From Candidatus Paceibacter sp. (GTDB lineage Bacteria > Patescibacteriota > Minisyncoccia > Phycocordibacterales > GCA-2747955), in assembly GCA_014237915.1 (NCBI GenBank), contig JABACC010000001.1, positions 1 to 38,368 on the forward strand: a stretch of DNA of 38,368 nucleotides. The letters run 5' to 3'. Position 1 is the stretch's first letter; each line of letters opens with the position of its first letter. The notes under the pieces are model-generated. The model was not told the origin of the DNA. It saw nothing but the letters and a program-made list of their open reading frames with translations, and did not search any database. The translations under genes were made by a program, and so were the position numbers. Positions 27,040 to 36,800 of the stretch are shown here, piece after piece.

Positions 27040-27068
27040 AGTTTATCATTTATTTACCAGAAAGTCAA
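27040..27068 (-). promoter_or_regulatory. Sigma70-like promoter for the 26569..27003 gene
   Basis: Minus strand TTGACT - 17 nt - TAAACT with TGa extension. Confidence 0.65.
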
Positions 27069-27075
27069 ATTTTTT

Positions 27076-29436
27076 CTATGCCGAACAAGATTCACAAATC
27101 TCTTCATCTTCCGCCGCCGCCAAAGCTTGTTTAACCCTAGCTGAAGAATTTTTTTCTATTTTTTTTGTGTCTTTTTCAACTGTGAATTTAATGGCATCTC
27201 TGGCTGATTTTGTTCGCATATAGTACATTCCAGTTTTTAAACCTGCTTTCCAACCATAAAAATGCATTGAAGTTATTTTTGCCAAAGAAGCACCTTCCAT
27301 AAAAATATTCATAGATTGAGACTGATCTACAAAAGCGCCTCTATCTTTTGCCATTTCAAGAATATCTTTTTGAGGAATTTCCCAAACAGTTTTGTATATT
27401 TCTTTTATGTATTTTGGAATTTCTTCAATATTTTGAATAGAGCCATTTTCTGCCATTAATCTATTTTTCATATTTTCGTCCCAAAGATCTAATTTTATTA
27501 AGTCTCTTAAAAGATGTTTGTTAACCACCATAAATTCTCCACCCAAAACTCTTCTTGTGTATAAATTTGAAGTGAAAGGCTCAAACGACTCGTTGTTTCC
27601 TAAAATTTGTGAAGTCGAAGCTGTGGGCATTAAGGCAATTAAAAGAGAATTTCTTAAACCATTTTTTTTAATTTCTTTTTTTAGGCTTTGCCAATCGTAT
27701 CTTTTGTTTGTGGGATCAACATTCCACATATCAAATTGCAAAATTCCTTTTGAAGCGGGAGAGTTTTTAAAAGTTTTGTAAGAACCTTTTTTCTTTGAAA
27801 GCTCCATTGAAGTTTTTAGTGCAGCATAATAAATAGTTTCAAAAATTTCTTTGTTTAAAGTTCGGGCTCTGTCTGAAGAAAATGGAATTTTTAATTTTGC
27901 AAAAGTATCTGCAAGACCTTGAACTCCAATTCCCATCGGCCTGTTTCTTAAATTAGAATATTTACCCTCTTCGATGGGGTAGAAAGACTCATCAATTATT
28001 TTATCGATATTTTTTGCAATAACAGAAACTACTTTTTCTAATTTTTCAAAATTATAAACGCCTTCATCGTCAATAAATTTTGGTAATGAAATTGAAGCTA
28101 AATTACAAACAGCAATTTCTTTGGAAGATGAATATTCAATAATTTCAGCACACAAATTTGAAGATCTTATTGTTCCAAGATTTTTTTGGTTTGATTTTTC
28201 GTTGCAAGAATCTTTGTAAAGCATATAAGGCATCCCAGTTTCTATTTGAGATTCTACTATTTTATTCCACAACTCTCTTGCTTTTACTTGTTTTACAAAC
28301 ATACCTTTTTTTTCGTATTCTTCGTAAAGTTTTTCAAAATCTTTTCCGTAAACATCAAAAAGCTTTTTTGAAACAGCAGGATCCATTAAAGACCAAATCT
28401 CGTCAGCCTCAACTCTTTTCATAAATAAATCTGGAACCCAAAGAGCATAAAAAAGATCTCGAGCTCTCATTTCATCTTTTCCTGTATTTTTTTTAAGATC
28501 TAAAAAATCAAAAACATCTGAATGCCAAGGCTCTAAATACATAGCAAAAGAGCCTTTTCTTTTTCCACCACCTTGGTCAACATAAGAAGCCGTTTCATTA
28601 AAATTTTTTAACATTGGAACAATTCCGGTTGAAGAACCACCAGTTCCTTTTATATAAGATCCTCGGGATCTTATATTTGAAATAGAAACACCAATTCCAC
28701 CAGCATATTGAGAAATTTTTGCACAAGATTTTAACGTATCATAAATTCCTTCAATGGAGTCCTTTTTCATGGCAAGTAGAAAACAAGAAGAAAGTTGGGG
28801 TCTGACCGTTCCTGCATTGAAAAGAGTTGGGGTAGCGTGAGTGAAGAATTTTTCAGACATAAGCTCGTAAGTTTCAATGGCTGAGTTAATATCTTTTTTA
28901 TGAATTCCAAGAGCTACTCGCAAAAGCATTTGTTGGGGAGTTTCTGATATTTCCCCGTTTCTTTTTAAAAGATAGGCTCTTTCAAGTGTTTTTATACCAA
29001 AAAAATCATAAGTAAAATCACGATCATGTAAAACAGCAGCATCAAGCTCGTCACTATTTTTCATTACAATTGAGTGAATTTCTTTTGTAATAAGTGGAGC
29101 TTTTTCTCCAGTTTTTTCGTCTATATTGTTATAAAGTAAATCAATATTTTTAGAAAAAGATTTTTCAACATTTTTGTGAATATTTGAAACAGCAATTCTT
29201 GAAGCAAAAAGTGAATAATCAGGGTGTTTTATTGTTAGCGATGCTGCAATTTCTGAAGAAAGATTATCAAGCTCTGTTGTTGCAACTTCATCATAAATTC
29301 CTTCTATGGTTTTTTTTGCAACCTCTGCGTGATCCACATATTTAGTATCTAAACCATAAGATAATTTTTCTAACCTAAGCAAAACCTTATCAAACTTTAC
29401 TTTTTCTTTTTTTCCACTTCTTTTTACGACTTTCAT
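27076..29436 (-). CDS. nrdA: Class I ribonucleotide reductase alpha subunit, eukaryote-like subclass
   Basis: ATP-cone N-terminus MKVVKRSGKKEKVKFDKV; THATPTLFNAGTVRPQLSSCFL, SAGGIGV-like QYAGGIGVSIS, NLCAEI, PMPTASTSQILGNNES, QSQSMNI, C-terminal CESC. Confidence 0.97.
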   Translation of the reverse strand: MKVVKRSGKKEKVKFDKVLLRLEKLSYGLDTKYVDHAEVAKKTIEGIYDEVATTELDNLSSEIAASLTIKHPDYSLFASRIAVSNIHKNVEKSFSKNIDLLYNNIDEKTGEKAPLITKEIHSIVMKNSDELDAAVLHDRDFTYDFFGIKTLERAYLLKRNGEISETPQQMLLRVALGIHKKDINSAIETYELMSEKFFTHATPTLFNAGTVRPQLSSCFLLAMKKDSIEGIYDTLKSCAKISQYAGGIGVSISNIRSRGSYIKGTGGSSTGIVPMLKNFNETASYVDQGGGKRKGSFAMYLEPWHSDVFDFLDLKKNTGKDEMRARDLFYALWVPDLFMKRVEADEIWSLMDPAVSKKLFDVYGKDFEKLYEEYEKKGMFVKQVKARELWNKIVESQIETGMPYMLYKDSCNEKSNQKNLGTIRSSNLCAEIIEYSSSKEIAVCNLASISLPKFIDDEGVYNFEKLEKVVSVIAKNIDKIIDESFYPIEEGKYSNLRNRPMGIGVQGLADTFAKLKIPFSSDRARTLNKEIFETIYYAALKTSMELSKKKGSYKTFKNSPASKGILQFDMWNVDPTNKRYDWQSLKKEIKKNGLRNSLLIALMPTASTSQILGNNESFEPFTSNLYTRRVLGGEFMVVNKHLLRDLIKLDLWDENMKNRLMAENGSIQNIEEIPKYIKEIYKTVWEIPQKDILEMAKDRGAFVDQSQSMNIFMEGASLAKITSMHFYGWKAGLKTGMYYMRTKSARDAIKFTVEKDTKKIEKNSSARVKQALAAAEDEEICESCSA

Positions 29437-29466
29437 ATTTTTTTTTGTTACTTTTTATTAATAATT

Positions 29467-30468
29467 TTAAAATTCTGTATCAAGAGAAAATTTTGAACTT
29501 TCTTCGGAGTTAAAAGAATCTGAAACTCCAGCTTTTTGATATTCTGAAACTTTTTTTTCAAAGAAGTTTGTTTTTCCCTGAAGGGAAATCATATCCATAA
29601 AGTCAAAAGGGTTTTCTGCATTGTAGTTTTTGGAGCACCCAAGCTCTGTAAGGAGCCTATCAGCCACAAATTCAATATATTGACACATAGATTTTGCGTT
29701 CATCCCGATTAAAGAAACAGGAAGTGCTTCTGAGACAAATTCTTTTTCAAGCTCCACAGCTTCTTTTATTATTTTTAAAATAGTTTTTTCAGAAGATTTA
29801 TTTATAAGATGGTTATTGTGTAAAAGGCAAGCAAAATCGCAATGCATTCCTTCATCTCTTGAAATTAGCTCGTTTGAAAATGTTAACCCCGGCATTAAAC
29901 CTCTTTTTTTCAGCCAAAAAATTGAACAAAAAGCACCAGAGAAAAATATTCCTTCCACAGCAGCAAAAGCGATTAATCTTTCTTCAAAATTTTTAGATTT
30001 TATCCACCGCATTGACCATTCTGCTTTTTTCATGATCGTTGGAATTGTTTCAATGGCTTTAAATAATTTTTCTTTTTCTGAAGTTTTTTTTATATAAGTA
30101 TCAATTAAAAGAGAATAAGTTTCTGAATGAATATTTTCCATAGCAACTTGAAATCCATAAAAAAAGCGAGCTTCTGGGTATTGAACTTCATTTAAAAAAT
30201 TTTCAGCTAAATTTTCGTTTACAATTCCGTCACTGGCTGCAAAAAAAGCCAAAACATGAGAGATAAAATGTCTTTCATCTTTATTTAATTTTTCTTCCCA
30301 GTCTACTAAATCTGAAGAAAGATCAATCTCTTCTGCTGTCCAAAAAGAAGCTTCTGCGTGTTTGTACATTTGCCAAATATCGTGGTGTTTTATAGGAAAA
30401 ATTACAAACCTTTCTTTGTTTTCTTTTAAAATAGGTTCTATTTTTTTTGTAGTTTTTTTTGTTGCCAT
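29467..30468 (-). CDS. nrdB: Class I ribonucleotide reductase beta subunit, eukaryote-like
   Basis: [114 protein letters not shown]. Confidence 0.97.
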   Translation of the reverse strand: MATKKTTKKIEPILKENKERFVIFPIKHHDIWQMYKHAEASFWTAEEIDLSSDLVDWEEKLNKDERHFISHVLAFFAASDGIVNENLAENFLNEVQYPEARFFYGFQVAMENIHSETYSLLIDTYIKKTSEKEKLFKAIETIPTIMKKAEWSMRWIKSKNFEERLIAFAAVEGIFFSGAFCSIFWLKKRGLMPGLTFSNELISRDEGMHCDFACLLHNNHLINKSSEKTILKIIKEAVELEKEFVSEALPVSLIGMNAKSMCQYIEFVADRLLTELGCSKNYNAENPFDFMDMISLQGKTNFFEKKVSEYQKAGVSDSFNSEESSKFSLDTEF

Positions 30469-30690
30469 TTTTATTATTTTTAAATTATTTTTAATTTTTT
30501 GCTACATTTTATTTTAGCAGTTTTTCCAAAAAAAAATAAAATTTTTATCATTTTTTTTTAAAGCTTTTAAAATAAGGATTTTTATTTTTTTTCTCATTTT
30601 ATTTTTGTATTTTATCCCCAGATTTTTTATAAAAAAAGGAAAAATATAAAATTTATTTTTATTTTTGATAATAATGTTATAATTTTTTCA

Positions 30691-32766
30691 ATGAAAAAAA
30701 CAAATAATAAAATGAGAAAAAAAATAAAAAATCTTCTTTCTGAAAATCAAAAAACAAATAAAAAATCTGGAGGTAGGGGAAAAAGTAAAAAACCCCTTGA
30801 TAGATTTTTTAACCAATTAGCGATTGCTATTTTAATTTTTGTAGTTTTTTTAGGAATTTTTTCAAGCCTTGAAGAAAAAAAAAATATTGATGAAATTTCT
30901 TTGTCAGCACTCTCTATTTTTGTTTTAGAAAATAAAGTTGAAAAAATTGAAGTAGAAAGAGATGGAAATTTAGAAATTTTTTTAAAAAACGGGGAACAAA
31001 AAAAATCTAAAAAAGAAGCAGAAACATCATTAACAGAATCTTTGTTGAATTTTGGTCTTAACCAAGATAATTTAAAAAATGTCGAAATTGAGATTAAGAA
31101 ACCATCAGGAATTGGGTATGTTTTTGAAAAAGTTGCACCTTTTATTTTCCCAATTTTACTTTTAATTATTTTATTTTATTTTTTAACCAGAGGCTCAAAA
31201 GGCGGAGGAGGAGCGATGCAGGCTTTTACTTTTGGAAATTCAAGAGCAAAATTTATTGATCCAAAAGATGCTAAAAATAGAGTTACTTTTAAAAATGTTG
31301 CAGGAGCCAAAGAAGCAAAAGAAGAACTTGAGGAGGTTGTTGATTTTTTAAAAAATCCAAAAAAATTTTTAAAAATTGGAGCCACTATTCCAAAAGGAGT
31401 TTTAATGATGGGGCTTCCCGGAACTGGAAAAACTCTACTTGCAAGAGCGGTGGCTGGCGAAGCCGGAGTCCCTTTTTTTTCTGTTTCAGGTTCTGAATTT
31501 GTAGAAATGTTTGTGGGAGTTGGAGCGTCACGAGTGCGTGATTTATTTAATTTGGCTAAAAAATCTTCACCATCAATTATTTTTATAGATGAAATTGATG
31601 CTATCGGGAGAGTTAGAGGAGGCGGAACAGGAGGAGGAAACGACGAAAGAGAGCAAACCCTAAACCAAATTTTAGTGGAAATGGATGGGTTTGAAAATGA
31701 TCAAAAAGTTATTGTAATGGCAGCCACAAACAGGCCAGAAGTTTTAGATCCTGCACTTTTAAGACCCGGAAGATTTGACAGAAGAGTAACAATTGATTTG
31801 CCAGACAAAGAAGATAGATTGAAAATTTTGGAAGTTCACTCAGTAGGAAAACCTTTTTTCGGAGATGTTGATTTAGATGTTATCGCCTCAAGAACCCCAA
31901 GCTTTTCAGGAGCTGATTTACAATCTTTAATGAACGAAGGAGCTATTTTAGCCGCTAGAGAAAATAGAGATAAAATTTCGCAGTATGATCTTATAAGATC
32001 AATAGAAAAAGTTATTTTAGGTCCTGAAAGAAAATCTCATATTTTATCGGACAAAGATTTAATAAGAACAGTATATCATGAAGTAGGGCACGCTCTTGTT
32101 GGGAGTGTTTTGGAGCACGCTGATCCTGTCCACAAGATATCTATCATCTCAAGAGGAAGAGCTGCTGGATATACACTTAATTTGCCTTTTGAGGACAAAT
32201 CAATGAACACTAAAGAAGATTTTTTAGCAGATATTTCAGTGGCTCTTGCTGGTTATGCTGCAGAGCTTAAAATTTTCGGAGATGTAACAACTGGCCCCTC
32301 AAACGACCTTCAGGTTTCTACGGGTACTGCAAGAGCCATGGTAACAAAATATGGAATGAGTGAAAAAGTTGGAGTTTTAGCCCTTGATGAGCAAGGAGGA
32401 GGAATGGTGCCCGGAAGTGGAAGTGGTATTGAAAAAGCTTATTCAGAAAAAACTGGTGCAGTTGTTGACGAAGAAGTGGCAAGAATTATGGAAGAATGTA
32501 TGGAAATAACAAAAGCTGTTTTAGATGAGCACGAAGAAGCTCTTCATGACATTTCTGAAAAGTTAATTGAAATTGAAAATATGGAAAGAGAAGATTTTGA
32601 GAAACTTCTCGAAAAACATGGAATTAAAGTTAAAAAAGAAAAAGACAAAGAAACTAAATTTTTAAAAATAGACAAAAGGTTTGGAAAAATAAAAGATAAA
32701 GTTGTTGCTAAAAAAGAAGAAAAGAAAAAAAATAAAATTTCTAAAAAAACCAAAAAAAGAAAATAA
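30691..32766 (+). CDS. ftsH: ATP-dependent zinc metalloprotease FtsH
   Basis: [61 protein letters not shown] zinc site. Confidence 0.98.
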   Translation: MKKTNNKMRKKIKNLLSENQKTNKKSGGRGKSKKPLDRFFNQLAIAILIFVVFLGIFSSLEEKKNIDEISLSALSIFVLENKVEKIEVERDGNLEIFLKNGEQKKSKKEAETSLTESLLNFGLNQDNLKNVEIEIKKPSGIGYVFEKVAPFIFPILLLIILFYFLTRGSKGGGGAMQAFTFGNSRAKFIDPKDAKNRVTFKNVAGAKEAKEELEEVVDFLKNPKKFLKIGATIPKGVLMMGLPGTGKTLLARAVAGEAGVPFFSVSGSEFVEMFVGVGASRVRDLFNLAKKSSPSIIFIDEIDAIGRVRGGGTGGGNDEREQTLNQILVEMDGFENDQKVIVMAATNRPEVLDPALLRPGRFDRRVTIDLPDKEDRLKILEVHSVGKPFFGDVDLDVIASRTPSFSGADLQSLMNEGAILAARENRDKISQYDLIRSIEKVILGPERKSHILSDKDLIRTVYHEVGHALVGSVLEHADPVHKISIISRGRAAGYTLNLPFEDKSMNTKEDFLADISVALAGYAAELKIFGDVTTGPSNDLQVSTGTARAMVTKYGMSEKVGVLALDEQGGGMVPGSGSGIEKAYSEKTGAVVDEEVARIMEECMEITKAVLDEHEEALHDISEKLIEIENMEREDFEKLLEKHGIKVKKEKDKETKFLKIDKRFGKIKDKVVAKKEEKKKNKISKKTKKRK

Positions 32767-32782
32767 TTTATTTTTAGTAAAA

Positions 32783-34621
32783 TTAAATTACCAAAACAAG
32801 AGGCATTACCAGAGGTTTTTTGTTTGTTTTTTTTAAGAAAAATCTTTCTAAGGTTTTTCCAATTTCATATTTTATCTCATCAACATCAATTCTAGCGGTT
32901 TTTGTTTCTAATAATTTTTTCTCAACAATTTTTGAAACAAGAGACCTTGTTTGGCCCAAAAGATTTTGAGATTCACGAAGATAAACAAAACCTCTAGATA
33001 AAACATCAGGAGATTTTTGAAGTGTTTTTTTAGAAACATTTATCAAAATGACAACATTTATAAAACCATCCTTAGATAAAATTTTTCTATCAGAAATAAC
33101 AGCTTTTTGCATTTCTGAAACAGAAAATCCATCAACCATTAAAGGTGATGAAGGAATTTTTTCTTTTAAAACAGCAGCTTCTTTTTTATCTTTTATATCA
33201 ATAACAGATCCGTTGTCTGGAACAAAAATATTTTCTTTTGAAATTCCAGCTTCTATCGCTAACCTCTTATGTTCTTTAAGCATTGAGTGATAACCATATC
33301 CTGGAACAAAAAAAGTTGGATTAACTTTTTTAATTATCCATTTTAACTCTTCCGCGTTTCCGTGACCTGTAGAATGCACATCAGAAGTTTTGTAGTGAAT
33401 TATTTTTAAATCGTGTCTGGAAAGATTATCCAGTAAGAGTCTTACAGAAATTTCATTTCCCGGAATAACAGAAGAAGACAAAATAATGGTGTCTTTTTCA
33501 GATAATTTTATATATTTATGATCTCCACGAGACATTCTTGGAAGAGCTGCAAATTCTTCACCTTGGCCTCCAGTTGAAATTACAACAATTCTATTTGAAG
33601 GGTATTGATCTATTTTATCAGCTCCAATTATTGTGTCTTTTTTTGCTGTAAAATAACCAGAAGTTTTTGCAATATCCATATTTGTTTTTATAGACCTTCC
33701 TTCTAAAACAATTTTTTTACCAAGATTTTCAGCCGCTTTTACAAAAGCGATCATTCTTTCAAACTGGGAAGCAAAAGTTGCAATAATTATTCTGCCATCA
33801 ATATCTTTCATATATTTTTCAACATTTTCATGAATTGTTTTTTCTTGTATAGACCAACCGGGATTTTCACAATTAGTAGAATCTGAAATCATCAAGATAT
33901 TTTTTTCTTTTGAAAGTTTCCCCCAAGTTTCCTCTTCGTACTTTACAGGAACCCCGTTTTCGTGTCTAAGTTTTAAATCTCCAGTAACAATAATATTTCC
34001 GTGATCGGTTTTTATTGAAATTCCCATAGAATCAGGAATAGAGTGAGTTACTTCAAAAAAGTCCATTGAAGTTTCCCCAAGCTTTCTTGAATCTCCCGGT
34101 TCAACTAAAACAAAAGAGGGAGTTGGAGCTTCTGGAAATTCTTCCATCCTTTTTTTTATAAGAAGCATTGTCATGTTTCTTGTATAAATTTCGGGGTTTC
34201 CAAGCTCAGCCAACATGTAAGGAATACCCCCAATGTGGTCTAAATGACCATGAGTTATTATTAGAGCTTTTATTTTTTCTTTATTTTTTACCAAATACTT
34301 CGTGTTTGGTAGAGAAAAATCAATCCCCGGAGCGGTGTAATCTGAGGTAAATTCAAATCCTGCATCGAAAATAAAAATTTCATCTTTTTTTTCAATAGCA
34401 AGCATGTTTCTACCAACTTCTTCAAAACCTCCAATAGCCAAAACTCTAACATCTCCATCTTTAAGCTCAGGAACTTTTATTTCTTCAAGCCTTACCCCGG
34501 TTGTTTTCATATTTTCTCTTCTGTTTCCAGAAAAACCACGATTTGCAAATTTTGCAGGTTTTCTTCTGGCCCCAGCAAAAGAAGTAGTTCTTGGCTTTTT
34601 GTATAATTCTTTTTTTTCCAT
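32783..34621 (-). CDS. rnj: Ribonuclease J
   Basis: LIITHGHLDHIGGIPYML, VTGDLKLRHENG, HSTGHGNAEELKWIIKKVNPTFFVPGYGYHSMLKEHKRLA. Confidence 0.95.
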   Translation of the reverse strand: MEKKELYKKPRTTSFAGARRKPAKFANRGFSGNRRENMKTTGVRLEEIKVPELKDGDVRVLAIGGFEEVGRNMLAIEKKDEIFIFDAGFEFTSDYTAPGIDFSLPNTKYLVKNKEKIKALIITHGHLDHIGGIPYMLAELGNPEIYTRNMTMLLIKKRMEEFPEAPTPSFVLVEPGDSRKLGETSMDFFEVTHSIPDSMGISIKTDHGNIIVTGDLKLRHENGVPVKYEEETWGKLSKEKNILMISDSTNCENPGWSIQEKTIHENVEKYMKDIDGRIIIATFASQFERMIAFVKAAENLGKKIVLEGRSIKTNMDIAKTSGYFTAKKDTIIGADKIDQYPSNRIVVISTGGQGEEFAALPRMSRGDHKYIKLSEKDTIILSSSVIPGNEISVRLLLDNLSRHDLKIIHYKTSDVHSTGHGNAEELKWIIKKVNPTFFVPGYGYHSMLKEHKRLAIEAGISKENIFVPDNGSVIDIKDKKEAAVLKEKIPSSPLMVDGFSVSEMQKAVISDRKILSKDGFINVVILINVSKKTLQKSPDVLSRGFVYLRESQNLLGQTRSLVSKIVEKKLLETKTARIDVDEIKYEIGKTLERFFLKKTNKKPLVMPLVLVI

Positions 34622-34719
34622 TTTTAATTTTTAAATTTTAATAAATAGTTTTGCCTTTTTAGCAAAAATAAATTTTCAAAAATATTTAAAAATTTATTTT
34701 TTCTAAAAATAAAATTTTT

Positions 34720-36408
34720 TTAAAAAACTTTTTCGGTATAAAGATACCAGTTTTCTATATCAAAAAATCTTTCACTCCAATTATCTACTTTGTAAATATT
34801 TAAATTTTTTAAATTCTCATTATAAAAATAAGAATATTTATTTGAATAAAGGGGAATAAGAGAAAATTCTTCGTAAATATTTTTTTCAAGTTTTTCTAAA
34901 GTTTCAGCCCTGCCTTCTTTTTTTTCACGAAGCTTTTCAAGATTTTCATCAACCGAAGTTGATGTTACAGAGCTTATGTTTGCTCCGGGATCTGTTCTCT
35001 GTGAAGAGTGAAAAAAATAATAAAAATCAGGACGAACCCCAAGGTCTAAACCGAAAAGAATTGTCTCAAATTCTCGCCCTCTTATACTTTCGTTAATAAT
35101 AGAATTAGAATCTTTTTTCAATATCTTAACAGATATTCCGGATTTTTCCAAATAGTTTTTTAGATTTTTTACTAAAGTTTCAAATTTTTTTTCGTCCACA
35201 TATTCTAGAGTTATTGAAGCCTTTAAGGTTTGATCATTTTTCTTTTTTTCATAAATTCCAACCTCATTTTTTTGCCAACCATTTTTTTCTAAAATTTCCT
35301 TAGGGCTTGAATCATCACTTTCACTATTATTTAAATTTTCAAAATTATTTTCTTTTTTTATATTAAAAATATTTTCTGAAAGTTTTACAAAATCTTCTTG
35401 AAAACTTACCCCCATAAGATTTTTCTTAAAACCCTCTATTTCTTTTATTAAAAATTCTCTAAAATCAGAATCTCTTAATAAATCATTTTTATCTAAATTT
35501 ATAAAAAATGTTATTAAATTATTTCTTTCTAATTCTTTGCTTGAAAATTCTTTTTCAAGAATTGGAAAAAGTTCGTTTGAAAGAAAAATATTTTGAATTA
35601 AAGAAGAGTCTTTAAAAGTTAAAGAGTTTTTATAATCTTCTAAATTTTCAAAAAACAAAAAGTTTATGTTTTCCAGATAAATATTTTTCCAAAAATAGGA
35701 ATTTTTTTCTAAAGAAATTTTTTCATAAAAGCCACTAGAATTTTTTTTGGAAGATGTAATTTTGTAAGGCCCTGAACCAATAGGTTCAAAATTTGCTTGA
35801 GCTAAGGCAAATCCGGTAGAGTCAAAATTTTCCCAAATATGTTTTGGCATAATTTGTAAAGTTAGATTTTCTTCAAAATAAGAATAAGGTTTTTTTAAAA
35901 TTAAATTTAAAGAATGTGAGCTGGTTTTTTCTAACCCAACATCTTTCCAGATTGAAAGGTACGGGCTTCTAATTAAAGGATCTTGGATTTTTTCGATTGT
36001 AAAAATTACGTCGTCGGCATCTAAATTTTTTCCATCACTCCAAAAAATATCTTTTCTTAATTTTAAAGAATATATTTTTTTTGAATCTGACAGAGAAAAA
36101 GAAGCAATATTTTCTTTTAATTTGCCGAATTCATTTTTTTCCAAGAGACTTTCGTAAATTATTTCAGATAAGTCTTTGTCAATTGAAGAGGTAGCTAAAA
36201 CTGGGTTTATAAAACGGGGTTGTTTTGAAATAATAATTTCAGAAAAAGATCCGCCATTTTTTGGAATTTCCTTTAAATAAAATTTTGATGAAATTAAAAT
36301 TATTATGTAAAAAATTATTAAAAGTAAAACAAAAAAAGTATTTTTTCTTTGTGAGAAAAAAACCATCTTTTTCATTTTTTTTTGTACTATTTTTGAAATA
36401 TTAGCCAT
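34720..36408 (-). CDS. ABC-type peptide transport substrate-binding protein (SBP_bac_5)
   Basis: PRFINPVLATSSIDKDLSEIIYESLLE...YSLKLRKDIFWSDGKNLDADDVIFTIEKIQDP...GSGPYKITS. Confidence 0.9.
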   Translation of the reverse strand: MANISKIVQKKMKKMVFFSQRKNTFFVLLLIIFYIIILISSKFYLKEIPKNGGSFSEIIISKQPRFINPVLATSSIDKDLSEIIYESLLEKNEFGKLKENIASFSLSDSKKIYSLKLRKDIFWSDGKNLDADDVIFTIEKIQDPLIRSPYLSIWKDVGLEKTSSHSLNLILKKPYSYFEENLTLQIMPKHIWENFDSTGFALAQANFEPIGSGPYKITSSKKNSSGFYEKISLEKNSYFWKNIYLENINFLFFENLEDYKNSLTFKDSSLIQNIFLSNELFPILEKEFSSKELERNNLITFFINLDKNDLLRDSDFREFLIKEIEGFKKNLMGVSFQEDFVKLSENIFNIKKENNFENLNNSESDDSSPKEILEKNGWQKNEVGIYEKKKNDQTLKASITLEYVDEKKFETLVKNLKNYLEKSGISVKILKKDSNSIINESIRGREFETILFGLDLGVRPDFYYFFHSSQRTDPGANISSVTSTSVDENLEKLREKKEGRAETLEKLEKNIYEEFSLIPLYSNKYSYFYNENLKNLNIYKVDNWSERFFDIENWYLYTEKVF

Positions 36409-36446
36409 TTAATTTTATAGTTTTCACCATAAAGCTTTTTTAATAT

Positions 36447-36680
36447 TTAAATTAAAAAAGCGTAAAATGAAGATGCAACAAACAAAAAAGCAACAATTAA
36501 AGTAAATTTTAATAGAGTTTTTTCAAAACCTCTTCTTGTTGTATTTGTTGATGAATCTGAATCGTCTCCACCAAAACCAGCCCCAAGAGAGCTTCCTGAT
36601 TGCTGAAGTAAAACTGCAATTATTAAAATTATCGATAAAACAATTTGAATAATTGGTAAATATGTGTGAAATGTTTCCAT
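36447..36680 (-). CDS. secG: Preprotein translocase subunit SecG
   Basis: METFHTYLPIIQIVLSIILIIAVLLQQSGSSLGAGFGGDDS...FEKTLLKFTLIVAFLFVASSFYAFLI; start reset to internal ATG at 36680. Confidence 0.9.
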   Translation of the reverse strand: METFHTYLPIIQIVLSIILIIAVLLQQSGSSLGAGFGGDDSDSSTNTTRRGFEKTLLKFTLIVAFLFVASSFYAFLI

Positions 36681-36736
36681 TGGCAGATATTTTAGCAAAT
36701 TGAAAAATAAACACAAATTTGAAATTTTTTGAAAGA

Positions 36737-36763
36737 GTGGATTTTGCCTTCGGCAAAATCCAC
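36737..36763. repeat. Hairpin GTGGATTTTGCC-TTC-GGCAAAATCCAC (hairpin family member)
   Basis: Perfect inverted repeat between hisS and secG; minus-strand side followed by TCTTTC. Confidence 0.8.
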
Positions 36764-36800
36764 CCATAAATATTTAAAATAAAAAATTTTTTTTTGAAAA

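Noticed and set aside
27518-28424. Plus-strand ORFs antisense to nrdA (27518..27781, 28158..28424)
   Set aside because: They are antisense to a strongly conserved CDS with no recognisable protein features.
36681-36767. Upstream extension of secG in the ORF track (MGGFCRRQNPLFQ...)
   Set aside because: The extension is encoded by the intergenic hairpin sequence; the internal METFHTYLP start fits SecG length and topology.
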